Below, piece after piece: positions 55,184-64,000 of a stretch of DNA of 64,000 nt. The position numbers were made by a program, and so were the translations under genes. A model generated the notes under the pieces. That model was given only the letters and a program-made list of their open reading frames with translations, did no database searches and was not told the origin of the DNA. Origin of the DNA: Stenotrophomonas maltophilia (GTDB lineage Bacteria; Pseudomonadota; Gammaproteobacteria; Xanthomonadales; Xanthomonadaceae); contig NZ_NERD01000002.1 in NCBI RefSeq assembly GCF_002799155.1, positions 3,823,501 to 3,887,500 on the forward strand, read 5' to 3'. Numbering within the stretch: position 1 is the first letter of the stretch; each line of letters begins with the position of its first letter.

Positions 55184-55933
55184 TCAGGCGGCGGGTTTCT
55201 TCACCACCGACGACGGCACCAGCCAGCGCGCGGCATGGATGCCCAGCTCGTACAGCAGGCACATCGGTATCGCCAGCATCAGTTGCGAGACCACGTCCGG
55301 CGGGGTCAGCACCGCCGCCACCACGAAGATGCCGACGATCGCGTAACCCCGGCCCTCCTTGAACTGCTGCGGCGTCACCCAGCCCAGCAGCACCAGGATC
55401 ACCATTGCCACCGGCAGTTCGAAACTGCCACCGAAGGCGAAGAAGATCGCCAGCACGAAATCCAGGTAGGCGTTCGCATCCGGGGTGATCGCAATCACGT
55501 CCGGGCTGAAGGTGGTCAGGAAATGGAACACCGCCGGCAGCACCAGGAAGTAGGCGAAGGCACAGCCGGTGTAGAACAGCAGCACCGAAGACACCAGCAA
55601 CGGCACCGCCAGGCGCTTTTCACGCGCATACAGGCCAGGGGCAACGAACGCCCACAGCTGGTACAGCAGCCACGGCACCGCCACGAACAGGGCCACGAAG
55701 AAGGTCAGCTTCAATGGTGCGAAGAAGGCGCCGGCCGGATTGGTCGCAATCATCGTCTGCCCGTTCGGCAGCTGCGATACCAGCGGCTCGGCCAGCGCGT
55801 TGTACAGCTTCTGGGTGAACGGCAGCAGGGCCAGCAGCGCCACGCCCAGACCCAGCAGCGCACGCACCAGGCGCCCGCGCAGTTCCACCAGATGTTCGAC
55901 CAGCGAGCTTTCGCCGAAGTCCTGTTCACTCAT
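55184..55933 (-). CDS. tatC: Sec-independent translocase TatC
   Basis: A 249-residue inner-membrane receptor of the twin-arginine export system, with six helices. It begins SSLVEHLVELRGRLVRALLG, the conserved cytoplasmic start, and later PLKLTFFVALFVAVPWLLYQLW and FAFGGSFELPV with the conserved Phe-Glu pair. It recognises twin-arginine signals together with TatB. The start overlaps the tatB stop (ATGA). Last gene of tatABC; a strong inverted repeat follows. Confidence 0.97.
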   Translation of the reverse strand: MSEQDFGESSLVEHLVELRGRLVRALLGLGVALLALLPFTQKLYNALAEPLVSQLPNGQTMIATNPAGAFFAPLKLTFFVALFVAVPWLLYQLWAFVAPGLYAREKRLAVPLLVSSVLLFYTGCAFAYFLVLPAVFHFLTTFSPDVIAITPDANAYLDFVLAIFFAFGGSFELPVAMVILVLLGWVTPQQFKEGRGYAIVGIFVVAAVLTPPDVVSQLMLAIPMCLLYELGIHAARWLVPSSVVKKPAA

Positions 55934-56391
55934 GGATGACGCTCCGTGCTCTGCGTCGGCGGCGTCGCACCGGCTACAGGGGGTGTCGCCGGCGTCGACT
56001 CGGGAGCAACGCCATCCTGCGCCGATGCGTCCACATCGGCCTCGGCGCTCATATGCGGCGGCAGATCCGCGGGCGCCGGTGCGCGTACCTCCTGCGCCAG
56101 CGTATCGCCCTGCCGCTGCGCGTCCTGCGCTTCGCGACGGATCGCTTCACCGCTGGCGCGCAGCTGGTTCTCGGTCTCCTGCATGCCCTGGCGCACGTCC
56201 TGCATCTGCCGCTTGATGTCCTCGGCCTGCAGTTCGCGCTCCAGTTCCTGTTTCACCGAATCCCACTGATTGCGGGCGCGGCGCACCCACAGGCCGGCGA
56301 AGCGGGCCGCCTTGGGCAGGCGCTCGGGACCGAGCACCACCAGGGCGACCACTGCAATCACCAGCAGTTCGCTGAAGCCGATATCGAACAC
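55930..56391 (-). CDS. tatB: Sec-independent translocase TatB
   Basis: A 153-residue membrane protein with one N-terminal helix (FDIGFSELLVIAVVALVVLGP). An amphipathic helix with PERLPKAARFAG follows, then a long Gln/Glu-rich coiled coil and a Pro/Ala/Thr-rich tail. With TatC it forms the signal-peptide receptor. The start is GTG (56391), 15 nt after the tatA stop. Length is in the usual range. Confidence 0.95.
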   Translation of the reverse strand: MFDIGFSELLVIAVVALVVLGPERLPKAARFAGLWVRRARNQWDSVKQELERELQAEDIKRQMQDVRQGMQETENQLRASGEAIRREAQDAQRQGDTLAQEVRAPAPADLPPHMSAEADVDASAQDGVAPESTPATPPVAGATPPTQSTERHP

Positions 56392-56406
56392 CGCAACCGC
56401 TCCGGA

Positions 56407-56634
56407 TCAGCGAGGGGTGCGGTCGTGCTCGTCCTGCGCGGTGCGCGAGGCATCCTGGCTGCGCGACTCGTCGCCCAGCTGCGCGTTCGGCTTGTCCTCG
56501 TCGCGCATGCCCTTCTTGAATTCCTTGACCGCCGAGCCGAGGTCCTTGGCGCCACTGGTCAGGCGCTTGGTGCCGAACACCAGCAGGACGATGGCCAGCA
56601 CGACCAACCAATGCCAGATGCTGAAACTGCCCAT
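56407..56634 (-). CDS. tatA: Sec-independent translocase TatA
   Basis: A 75-residue pore subunit. One helix ([21 protein letters not shown]) is followed by the [24 protein letters not shown] amphipathic region (quoted in part), both diagnostic. The tail is Asp/Arg-rich. I took the ATG at 56634; an in-frame start 39 nt upstream would add residues that no TatA has. First gene of tatABC. Confidence 0.96.
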   Translation of the reverse strand: MGSFSIWHWLVVLAIVLLVFGTKRLTSGAKDLGSAVKEFKKGMRDEDKPNAQLGDESRSQDASRTAQDEHDRTPR

Positions 56635-56709
56635 AAAGACGCTCGTTACGTTAGTGATCAGGCTGTCGAGCATAGCGCACCGGCTGTTAGCCGGCGCGCG
56701 TGACGAAAG

Positions 56710-57609
56710 TCAGTTTCCGCCCAGCGTTTCCGTGCGGATTTCGCCGTCGTTGACCGGTTGGAAGCCCTGCTGCTGCGGCGGCGGGTTCTGCGGGACGTTC
56801 TGCAGCGGTGCGGTGGTGGCCTCGGCCGGGGCGGCCGGTGCTGCCTGAACAGGCGCAGGAGCGGCAGCCGGGGCCGGCACCGGGCGCGCGTTGCCACCGT
56901 TGCCACCGTTGCCATTGCGGTTGTTGCGGGCAGTGTAGGTAGCCTCTTCCAGACGATCACGGAAGGCGACCACGTCCATCGACGGCGACCCAACGGCGCG
57001 ACCTTCGAAGATCATCCGCGGCGTGGTGTTGCTGCCGTAGGCCTCAAGGTTGGCGGCATCGTCGATCTGCAGCACCGCGCCATCCAACGCAACACCGGCG
57101 AACAGGCCGCGGGCACGCGACCAGGACCAGATTTCGGCCTTCAGCTGGCCGTCGGTGGCCGCAGCGGCATTGCGGCCCACCGGACCGGCGGCAACGCCGG
57201 CATCGGCGCCGAGGGTGAACTTGCCGTTGACCAGGTTGTCCAGGCTGCGGTCGTTGCGGAACACCAGCACCACGTCCGAAGACTGAACGCCGGCCTGGAA
57301 GCCGATGCTGCCACCGGTCAGCTTCACGAATACCGGGCTGGACCACGCGCCATTGGGCATGCGCACCGACATCAGGCCGTGGCCGCGGCGTCCGCCAATG
57401 ACCAGACCGGCCTTGATCGTGTCGGGGATGACGATGACCGCGCGGCCTTCGTCGAGCAACTTGTCCGGAATTCCCTGTTCAGGGATTTCCTGGATTTCAG
57501 CCAGCACGCGCACGGCATTGCGGGCACGCTGGTCTTCCTGCGGTCCGGCCATGGCCTGGCTGGACAGCAGGCTGGCGGCGATCAGCAGGGCTTGGATCGG
57601 GCGACGCAT
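56710..57609 (-). CDS. SYLF-domain (Ysc84-like) exported lipid-binding protein
   Basis: A 299-residue periplasmic protein. The signal peptide (1-21, SLLSSQAMA) is followed by a SYLF/DUF500 domain (about 30-215): IPDKLLDEGRAVIVIPDTIKAGLVIGG, GHGLMSVRMPNGAWSSPVFVKLTGGSIGFQAGVQSSD and SRARGLFAGVALDGAVLQ are typical blocks (given in parts). The tail (220-299) is repetitive, rich in Asn/Gly, then Pro/Ala/Gln, and looks disordered. The domain binds phosphoinositides in eukaryotes; in bacteria the role is unknown. It stands alone, upstream of tatABC on the same strand. Confidence 0.88.
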   Translation of the reverse strand: MRRPIQALLIAASLLSSQAMAGPQEDQRARNAVRVLAEIQEIPEQGIPDKLLDEGRAVIVIPDTIKAGLVIGGRRGHGLMSVRMPNGAWSSPVFVKLTGGSIGFQAGVQSSDVVLVFRNDRSLDNLVNGKFTLGADAGVAAGPVGRNAAAATDGQLKAEIWSWSRARGLFAGVALDGAVLQIDDAANLEAYGSNTTPRMIFEGRAVGSPSMDVVAFRDRLEEATYTARNNRNGNGGNGGNARPVPAPAAAPAPVQAAPAAPAEATTAPLQNVPQNPPPQQQGFQPVNDGEIRTETLGGN

Positions 57610-57774
57610 GGCAGGCTCCAGAAGTCAGTCCATAGGAAGATATAGCAAGTGACTGAAATTAGTGGTGTTGTCATGAATCGCCAATGAGCGCTCCCTGCTT
57701 GTATTGAGGCGCGCTATGCCTGCAATCGGAACCCTGCATCCCGGCGCGGCATCGGATCGGCGACAATACACGCC

Positions 57775-58737
57775 ATGCTCGACGCACCCGATACCGCCGT
57801 GCTGGCGGTCAACCTAGGCACGCCCGAGACGCCGACGGCCCCCGCCGTACGCCGTTATCTGGCCGAATTCCTGTCCGACCCCCGCGTGGTCTCGATCCCG
57901 GCGCTGCTGTGGCAGCCGCTGCTGCGCGGGCTGATCCTGCCGCTGCGCAGCAGCCGTTCGGCGGCCAAGTACGCCCAGGTCTGGCTGCCGGATGGCTCAC
58001 CACTGATAGTCCATACCCGGCAGCTGGCGCAGGCGATGCAGGCCCTGCTGCCAACCCTGAAAGTGCGTCATGCAATGCGCTACGGCGAGCCGGCCCTGGC
58101 CAGCGAGCTCGACCGCCTCGCCGCCGAAGGCGCACGCCGCATCGTGGTGCTGCCGCTGTACCCGCAGTATTCGACCACCACCACCGCCTCGGTCGAAGAC
58201 CGCGTCGACGCTTGGCAGCGCCGCAATCCGGGCGTGACCGTCAGCCTGGTGCGCGACTACTCGATCGACCCCGGCTGGGTCGATGCGGTTGCCGGCTCGA
58301 TCCGGCGCTACTGGGATCAGCACGGCCGCGGCCAGACGCTGATGTTCTCCTTCCACGGCATCCCGCAGCGCCTGGCCGACGCGGGTGATCCGTACCCGCA
58401 GCGCTGCGAAGCGAGCGCGCAGGCCATCGCGAACGCGCTGGGCCTGGGCAAGGACGACTGGCAGATGGGTTACCAGTCGCGCTTCGGCCGCGAGCGCTGG
58501 CTGCAGCCTTACGCTGAGCCGAGCCTGTGGGCGCTGGCCGAATCCGGTGTGAAGCAGATCGATGTGGTCTGCCCCGGCTTCGCCACCGATTGCCTGGAAA
58601 CACTGGAAGAAGTCGCGATGGGCTTCACCGAAACGCTGGCCGAACGCGGCGCGACGATGCGCTACATCCCCTGCCTCAACGCCGAACCGGAACACGCGCG
58701 CGCCCTGGCGCGACTGGCCGTGGCCTCGCTGGCATGA
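57775..58737 (+). CDS. hemH: Ferrochelatase
   Basis: A 320-residue enzyme that inserts Fe2+ into protoporphyrin IX, the last step of haem synthesis. [10 protein letters not shown] lies near residue 11, [16 protein letters not shown] near 127, the metal-binding His194 in [10 protein letters not shown], and Glu275 in [13 protein letters not shown]. Length is normal. No Shine-Dalgarno precedes the ATG; GACAAT lies 7 nt upstream, so a leaderless transcript is possible. It overlaps the next gene (ATGA). Confidence 0.96.
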   Translation: MLDAPDTAVLAVNLGTPETPTAPAVRRYLAEFLSDPRVVSIPALLWQPLLRGLILPLRSSRSAAKYAQVWLPDGSPLIVHTRQLAQAMQALLPTLKVRHAMRYGEPALASELDRLAAEGARRIVVLPLYPQYSTTTTASVEDRVDAWQRRNPGVTVSLVRDYSIDPGWVDAVAGSIRRYWDQHGRGQTLMFSFHGIPQRLADAGDPYPQRCEASAQAIANALGLGKDDWQMGYQSRFGRERWLQPYAEPSLWALAESGVKQIDVVCPGFATDCLETLEEVAMGFTETLAERGATMRYIPCLNAEPEHARALARLAVASLA

Positions 58738-59588
58738 ATCTGCAGCCCTTTGAACTCGAGGTCGGCGGCACCCGCGTCGCCGGCCTGCGCAACAGCAGCG
58801 AGGGCCCGCGCGTGCTGGCCCTGCATGGCTGGCTCGACAACGCCGCCAGCTTCGTACCACTGGCACCGCATCTGTCTTCGCTGCAGCTGGTGGCGATCGA
58901 CCTGCCCGGCCATGGCCACAGCGCGCATCTGCCGGCCGGTGCCAGCTACACCACGGCGGCCGCGATCTGCCACGTACTTGATGTCGCCGACGCGCTGGGC
59001 TGGGACCGCTTCAGCCTGCTCGGCCATTCAATGGGCGCTGGCATCGCCAGCCTTACCGCCTCGGTCAGCGACCGTGTCGAACGCCTGGTGGCGATCGAAG
59101 CCCTCGGCGGCCTGCGCGGCCCCGAGGAAGAAACCGCCCATCGCCTGCGCGAGCATGTGAACGCCACTCGTGCGTTGGCGCGCAAGCAGCTGCGCGTGTT
59201 CCCCGACCTGGCCGCGCCGATCCGCGCACGGATGATGACCAACCAGCTCAGCGAACCGTGCGCACGGCTGCTGGTCGAGCGCGGCGTGGAACCGGTCGAA
59301 GGCGGCTATCGCTGGTGCAGTGATCCACGCCTGATGCTGCCCACCGCGATCCGCCTCAGTGAAGGCCAGATCGACAACCTGCTGCAGGCCATCGCCTGCC
59401 CGACGCAGGTGATCTATGCCACACCGGCGCAGTCCTATTATCCCGAGCCGATGCGCAGCGATCGCCTGCAGCACCTGCGCGATGGACGGCTGGCAGTGTT
59501 TCCCGGCAACCACCACCTGCACATGGAAGCGCCGGCGCCAATCGCCGAGGTGATCCTGCGCTTCTTCAGCAACGACAACGCCGGCTGA
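58734..59588 (+). CDS. Alpha/beta-fold hydrolase
   Basis: A 284-residue hydrolase: oxyanion turn [10 protein letters not shown] (residue 31), nucleophile Ser99 in LLGHSMGAG, and the catalytic His in [12 protein letters not shown] near 263. The acid is probably an Asp/Glu in a loop before it. No signal peptide. The substrate is unknown; epoxide hydrolase, esterase and lipase roles are all possible. Its start overlaps the hemH stop, so it is coupled to haem synthesis genes, though the link may be only transcriptional. Confidence 0.87.
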   Translation: MNLQPFELEVGGTRVAGLRNSSEGPRVLALHGWLDNAASFVPLAPHLSSLQLVAIDLPGHGHSAHLPAGASYTTAAAICHVLDVADALGWDRFSLLGHSMGAGIASLTASVSDRVERLVAIEALGGLRGPEEETAHRLREHVNATRALARKQLRVFPDLAAPIRARMMTNQLSEPCARLLVERGVEPVEGGYRWCSDPRLMLPTAIRLSEGQIDNLLQAIACPTQVIYATPAQSYYPEPMRSDRLQHLRDGRLAVFPGNHHLHMEAPAPIAEVILRFFSNDNAG

Positions 59589-59625
59589 GCGCAGGCAACC
59601 GCGCGCTTCACTCTGCGCGTTTGCG

Positions 59626-59633
59626 GCCGATAC
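59626..59633 (+). promoter_or_regulatory. Possible sigma-28 (FliA) -10 box for the chemotaxis gene
   Basis: GCCGATAC matches 7 of 8 positions of the flagellar -10 consensus GCCGATAA. The -35 (TCACTCT region, 59608-59614) is weak. It lies upstream of a small ORF and the chemoreceptor gene. Confidence 0.35.
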
Positions 59634-59714
59634 ATCAGTTGCGGGCCCCTGCGCCCGCTGCACGCGGGTCCGGTCGGTCCTGCGGCATGTGTCTGGTTCT
59701 GCAAGGAAGTCCGC

Positions 59715-59864
59715 ATGCCCGCTCTGCTGCACCGTCACCCACAGGATGTGGCCGCGGTGTCCCGTCTCCGCGTCGCTGATCGCGCCGCTTCCCCCGAATT
59801 CCCGGCACCCGCCCTGGTCACGCCCTGCTGCGTGCGCTGCGGCGTGCTCGTTGTCGTCTGCTGA
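59715..59864 (+). CDS. Small ORF (49 aa) ahead of the chemoreceptor gene
   Basis: ATG at 59715 has the good ribosome binding site AAGGAAG (59703-59709, 5-nt spacing), and the frame runs 49 codons to a TGA. The product begins [12 protein letters not shown] and ends Cys-rich ([13 protein letters not shown]). The stop is 14 nt before the chemoreceptor ATG, which has its own AGGAG. I do not recognise the protein. It may be a leader that couples translation, or a real small protein; it may also be chance. Confidence 0.45.
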   Translation: MPALLHRHPQDVAAVSRLRVADRAASPEFPAPALVTPCCVRCGVLVVVC

Positions 59865-59878
59865 TCCAGGAGCCTCCG

Positions 59879-61984
59879 ATGTCCAATGCATCCGCCCGTC
59901 CCCCCGATACCGCCCGCCTGTCGCACCTGCAGCAGCTCGCCCGCGGCGCCGACCGCCGCCTGCTGATCGGCAGCGCGGCGCTGGCCGTGGCCGCCCTGGT
60001 GCTGGCCCTGCGCGGTCCGCACGTAATGACCGCCGCGTTGGCCGCGGGCGCGGTGTTGCCCGCCTTGTGGCTGGCTGGTCCGCTGGCAGGCCGCGGGATC
60101 GCGCGCAACGGCCTGGCGATACTGTTGTCGCTGCAGCTGGCCCTGTTGTCCGCGATCGCCGGCCTGTCGCCGGCGTTGCCGATCGCCCTGCTGCTGGGCG
60201 TGCTGCTGGGCCATCGCGATCGCCTGCCGGTGTGGCTGGCCGGTAGCATCGGCACGCTCGCACTGCTGGCACCGCTGCAGGCGGGTGCCGCGGTGGGGCC
60301 GACACTGCTGCAGGCCGCCATGCTCGCCGTCCTGACCCTGTTCCTTGGCCGGGTCGCACTGCGGCTCCGCCAGCAGACCGAAGCACTCGGCCACGGCCCC
60401 CGCCGGTTGGCTGCACTGGCGCGCGATATCGCCACCGGTGCCGATCTTGGTGCACACGCCGACACCAGCGCCTACGCACCGGGTTCGCTGGCCCATGCGC
60501 TGGCCGACACTGCACGCCATGTGCAGGCCCAGCGTGGACGCGAAGCGGAGGCGCACGCCGAGAACGCGCAGATCCGCCAGGCCCTCGATGCCTCGCGCAC
60601 CGCGATGATGATTGCCGACAACGACCACGTGATCCGCTACGTGAACCGCTCGGTGGTAGCCCTGCTGCGCAACCAGCAGGCAACGTTGCGCCAGGCCTTC
60701 CCCGATTTCGATGCCGAGCGCCTGGTGGGCAGCAGCATCCATCGCTTCCACGCCAACCCGGACCGCATCCGCGCCATCCTCAATGGCCTGCAGGTCACCC
60801 ACAACGGCAAGGTCCAGATCGGCCCAGTGCACTTCGCCCAGGTGGTTACTCCGGTCTTCGACGCACAGGGCCTGCGCCTGGGCTTCGCCGTGGAGTGGCA
60901 TGACCGTACCCATGAGCTCGCGCTGGAGAACGCCGTCGCCGGCATCGTCGCGGCCGCCGCCGCCGGCGATCTCGACCAGCGCCTGCAGGCAACCGAAGGC
61001 GCCAGCTTCCTCGATGGCCTGACCGGTGGCATCAACCAGCTGCTGGATACGTTGGGCAGTACCGTCGATGAAGTGCGGCAGATGCTCTCGGCGCTGGCCA
61101 GCGGCGATCTCGATCGACGCATGCACGGCGAGTATCACGGCGCCTTCGCTGCGATCCAGCGCGATGCCAATGCGACGGCAGGGCAGTTGGCACGCATGGT
61201 CGGTCGCATCCAGCAGTGCGCCGCCTCGATCAGCACCGCTGCAAGCGAAATCGCTGCGGGCAATGGCGCGCTGTCCGAGCGCAGCGAGCGCCAGGCGGCG
61301 CACCTGCAGGAAACCGCCGCCTCGATGGAGGAGCTGACCGCCACCGTGCGCCAGAACGCTGCCCATGCACGCGAGGCGAGCCAGCTCGCGGTCACCACGC
61401 AGGCCGCCGCCAGCGACGGCAACGTCGCCATGCAGCGGGTGATCGACACCATGCAGGCGATCGAAGGCGCCTCGAAGCGGATCGGCGACATCACTGGCGT
61501 GATTGATGGTATCGCCTTCCAGACCAACATCCTCGCGCTCAATGCCGCGGTGGAAGCCGCGCGTGCCGGCGAGCAGGGCCGTGGCTTCGCCGTGGTGGCC
61601 AGCGAGGTGCGCGTGCTGGCGCAGCGTTCGGCCGCCGCCGCACAGGAAATCAAGAAGCTGATCGATGAAGCCGGTCGCCAGGTCGGCGAAGGTGCCCAGC
61701 TGGTGGCCGACGCCGGACAACATATGCAGGGCATTGTCGGGGGCGTGGAGAATGTCAGCCACCTGATGCACGAGATCTCGGCGGCCTCGCAGGAACAGTC
61801 GATCGGCATCGAGCAGATCAACCAGACCGTGGTGCAGATGGACCAGGCCACCCAGCAGAACGCCGCGCTGGTGGAGGAAGCGACCGCCGCAGCACGCGAG
61901 CTGCAATCGCAGGCAGGTACGCTCACCGAGGCGGTGTCGGTGTTCCGCCAACAGGAACCGCACGAGGTCTCGCGGGCCGCCTGA
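59879..61984 (+). CDS. Methyl-accepting chemotaxis protein without a periplasmic sensor domain
   Basis: A 701-residue chemoreceptor. The N-terminal 150 residues hold about six hydrophobic helices with only short loops. A PAS-like domain follows (about 240-345, [19 protein letters not shown]), then HAMP-like segments (about 355-430) and the methyl-accepting signalling domain (430-690). The tip hairpin reads [33 protein letters not shown] in pieces, near 540-575. It relays to CheW/CheA. The lack of a large periplasmic domain suggests it senses energy state or a cytoplasmic ligand. There is no CheR/CheB-binding pentapeptide at the end. A strong terminator follows 30 nt later. Confidence 0.93.
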   Translation: MSNASARPPDTARLSHLQQLARGADRRLLIGSAALAVAALVLALRGPHVMTAALAAGAVLPALWLAGPLAGRGIARNGLAILLSLQLALLSAIAGLSPALPIALLLGVLLGHRDRLPVWLAGSIGTLALLAPLQAGAAVGPTLLQAAMLAVLTLFLGRVALRLRQQTEALGHGPRRLAALARDIATGADLGAHADTSAYAPGSLAHALADTARHVQAQRGREAEAHAENAQIRQALDASRTAMMIADNDHVIRYVNRSVVALLRNQQATLRQAFPDFDAERLVGSSIHRFHANPDRIRAILNGLQVTHNGKVQIGPVHFAQVVTPVFDAQGLRLGFAVEWHDRTHELALENAVAGIVAAAAAGDLDQRLQATEGASFLDGLTGGINQLLDTLGSTVDEVRQMLSALASGDLDRRMHGEYHGAFAAIQRDANATAGQLARMVGRIQQCAASISTAASEIAAGNGALSERSERQAAHLQETAASMEELTATVRQNAAHAREASQLAVTTQAAASDGNVAMQRVIDTMQAIEGASKRIGDITGVIDGIAFQTNILALNAAVEAARAGEQGRGFAVVASEVRVLAQRSAAAAQEIKKLIDEAGRQVGEGAQLVADAGQHMQGIVGGVENVSHLMHEISAASQEQSIGIEQINQTVVQMDQATQQNAALVEEATAAARELQSQAGTLTEAVSVFRQQEPHEVSRAA

Positions 61985-62012
61985 TCGGGGCCTGCAACGC
62001 GAGCTGACGAAA

Positions 62013-62039
62013 ACGGCGCCCGCAGGGCGCCGTTTTTTT
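62013..62039 (+). terminator. Rho-independent terminator of the chemoreceptor gene
   Basis: 9-bp stem ACGGCGCCC / GGGCGCCGT, loop GCA, then seven T (62033-62039). Confidence 0.92.
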
Positions 62040-62092
62040 GCCTGCCTTTGCGTGATGGGTCAGGAAAAGACCGCTTCCGGACCTGCCGTGGA

Positions 62093-62120
62093 GAGCGGCC
62101 AACCTTGGTTGGCGCCACAT
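62093..62120. repeat. SMAG-like degenerate palindrome
   Basis: GCGGCCAACCTTGGTTGGCGCC without GTAG. First of four palindromes in the chemoreceptor-rRNA gap. Confidence 0.5.
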
Positions 62121-62144
62121 CCACACTCGGCGTGAATCTACCGG

Positions 62145-62166
62145 AGTGCCGTCCGCTGGCCGGCAA
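62145..62166 (+). repeat. SMAG-like palindrome
   Basis: AGTGCCGTCCGCTGGCCGGCA, a copy of the common SMAG arm without an intact GTAG. It pairs head to head with 62291. Confidence 0.6.
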
Positions 62167-62244
62167 CCCCAGTGGCGTGCGCTATCTGGGCCTGCTGCCG
62201 GTAGCCTCCAACCTGGGCTGGCACCGCTCTTCGCAGGGACAGCC

Positions 62245-62268
62245 CATCCACGCGTGGCGTGGACCTAC
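62245..62268 (-). repeat. SMAG palindrome
   Basis: CATCCACGCGTGGCGTGGACCTAC; CTAC is GTAG on the minus strand. Confidence 0.72.
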
Positions 62269-62290
62269 CGGCCGGTGTGCAGCCACGGGA

Positions 62291-62314
62291 TTGCCGGCCA
62301 GCGGACGGCACTAC
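62291..62314 (-). repeat. SMAG palindrome
   Basis: TTGCCGGCCAGCGGACGGCACTAC; CTAC is GTAG on the minus strand. Confidence 0.8.
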
Positions 62315-62335
62315 CCGCATTTTCTGCGCGCAAAG

Positions 62336-62366
62336 AAAAACCCCGCTGCGTGAGCAGCGGGGTTTT
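62336..62366 (-). terminator. Rho-independent terminator of the rRNA operon
   Basis: 9-bp GC-rich stem CCCCGCTGC / GCAGCGGGG flanked by A- and T-runs. On the minus strand it is followed by TTTTT. It lies 9 nt after the 5S gene. Confidence 0.9.
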
Positions 62367-62375
62367 GGGTATAAA

Positions 62376-62490
62376 CCCTGGCGATGACCTACTCTCGCAT
62401 GGCTTGAGCCACACTACCATCGGCGCAGCTGCGTTTCACTTCCGAGTTCGGGATGGGATCGGGTGGTTCCACAGCGCTAATTTCACCAGG
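62376..62490 (-). rRNA. rrf: 5S ribosomal RNA
   Basis: Minus-strand sequence begins CCTGGTGAAATTAGCGCTGT and has the 5S core GATCCCATCCCGAACTCGGA and GCCGATGGTAGTGTGG. Ends are set by the complementary CCTGG / CCAGG termini and may be off by a few bases. Confidence 0.95.
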
Positions 62491-62618
62491 GAGGCTTTTG
62501 GAGAGTCGCACTCGTCCCGGAGGGACAAGGCGCCAGCCTCGCATAGTTCTTGTGACGTAGCGTGCACTTGGATGCTCTTACGACGTTGTCGTAAAGCCAA
62601 GGCAACTTGAGGTTATAT
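62491..62618 (-). other. 23S-5S spacer
   Basis: 128-nt spacer without a tRNA gene. It holds inverted repeats such as GTCCCGGAGGGAC and ACGACGTTGTCGT that may be RNase processing stems. Confidence 0.7.

Positions 62619-64000
<1,382 letters not shown>

Noticed and set aside
62041..62335. CRISPR-like repeat array
   Set aside because: Palindromes differ in sequence and orientation, and the spacing is irregular; they are SMAG-type repeats.
62491..62618. tRNA gene in the 23S-5S spacer
   Set aside because: No cloverleaf or T-loop GTTCRAN sequence found; only short inverted repeats.

Overview
The window is high-GC gammaproteobacterial chromosome. Gene content, gene order and especially the roughly twenty short palindromes carrying a terminal GTAG (the SMAG repeat family known from Stenotrophomonas maltophilia) point to Stenotrophomonas, most likely the S. 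maltophilia complex. No phage, insertion sequence, CRISPR array or tRNA gene was seen. It reads as core chromosome with a few accessory cassettes.

Left part (1-25 kb): 5' part of uvrD (runs off the left edge), an FAD/NAD(P)-binding protein, cardiolipin synthase, the rpmB-rpmG ribosomal pair, a GT1 glycosyltransferase, a DnaQ-like exonuclease, a divergent LysR/RidA pair with a LysR-type operator, and a heavy-metal efflux operon (small His-rich czcI-like gene, czcC, czcB, czcA). Then come a DUF885 metallopeptidase, a three-gene sugar-lipid cassette (epimerase, GT2, LAB_N membrane protein), a suppressor-of-fused-domain protein, parB-parA-rsmG, a phosphopantetheinyl transferase, a GlsB-type membrane protein, xthA and an aldehyde dehydrogenase.

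Middle (25-38 kb): an acetate and carboxylate utilisation neighbourhood. A metabolite:H+ symporter and a DcaP-like porin face acs (acetyl-CoA synthetase). A NarL-type response regulator follows, and a large hybrid kinase with an SSS-transporter-like N-terminus lies close by. Kinase and regulator resemble CrbS/CrbR (MxtR/ErdR), which control acs in other gammaproteobacteria. Between them sits mntP behind a recognisable yybP-ykoY manganese riboswitch. An S46 dipeptidyl-peptidase follows.

Right part (38-64 kb): an hscC-type Hsp70 is translationally coupled to two tandem, paralogous membrane proteins with degenerate J-domains (RPD in place of HPD). This is the most interesting functional unit of the window. 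After it come tamA-tamB, glyQ-glyS, an orphan GspE/PilB-family ATPase overlapping a glutamine-amidotransferase gene, a BPSS1780-type membrane protein, tatABC, a SYLF-domain protein, hemH with an alpha/beta hydrolase, and a chemotaxis receptor preceded by an overlooked 49-codon ORF. The right edge holds the 5S gene and the 3' half of a 23S gene of an rRNA operon on the minus strand.

Many operon ends carry palindromes of two further families (18-bp arms beginning GGGGTC, and one perfect 28-bp inverted repeat). These probably act as terminators or mobile REP-like units.
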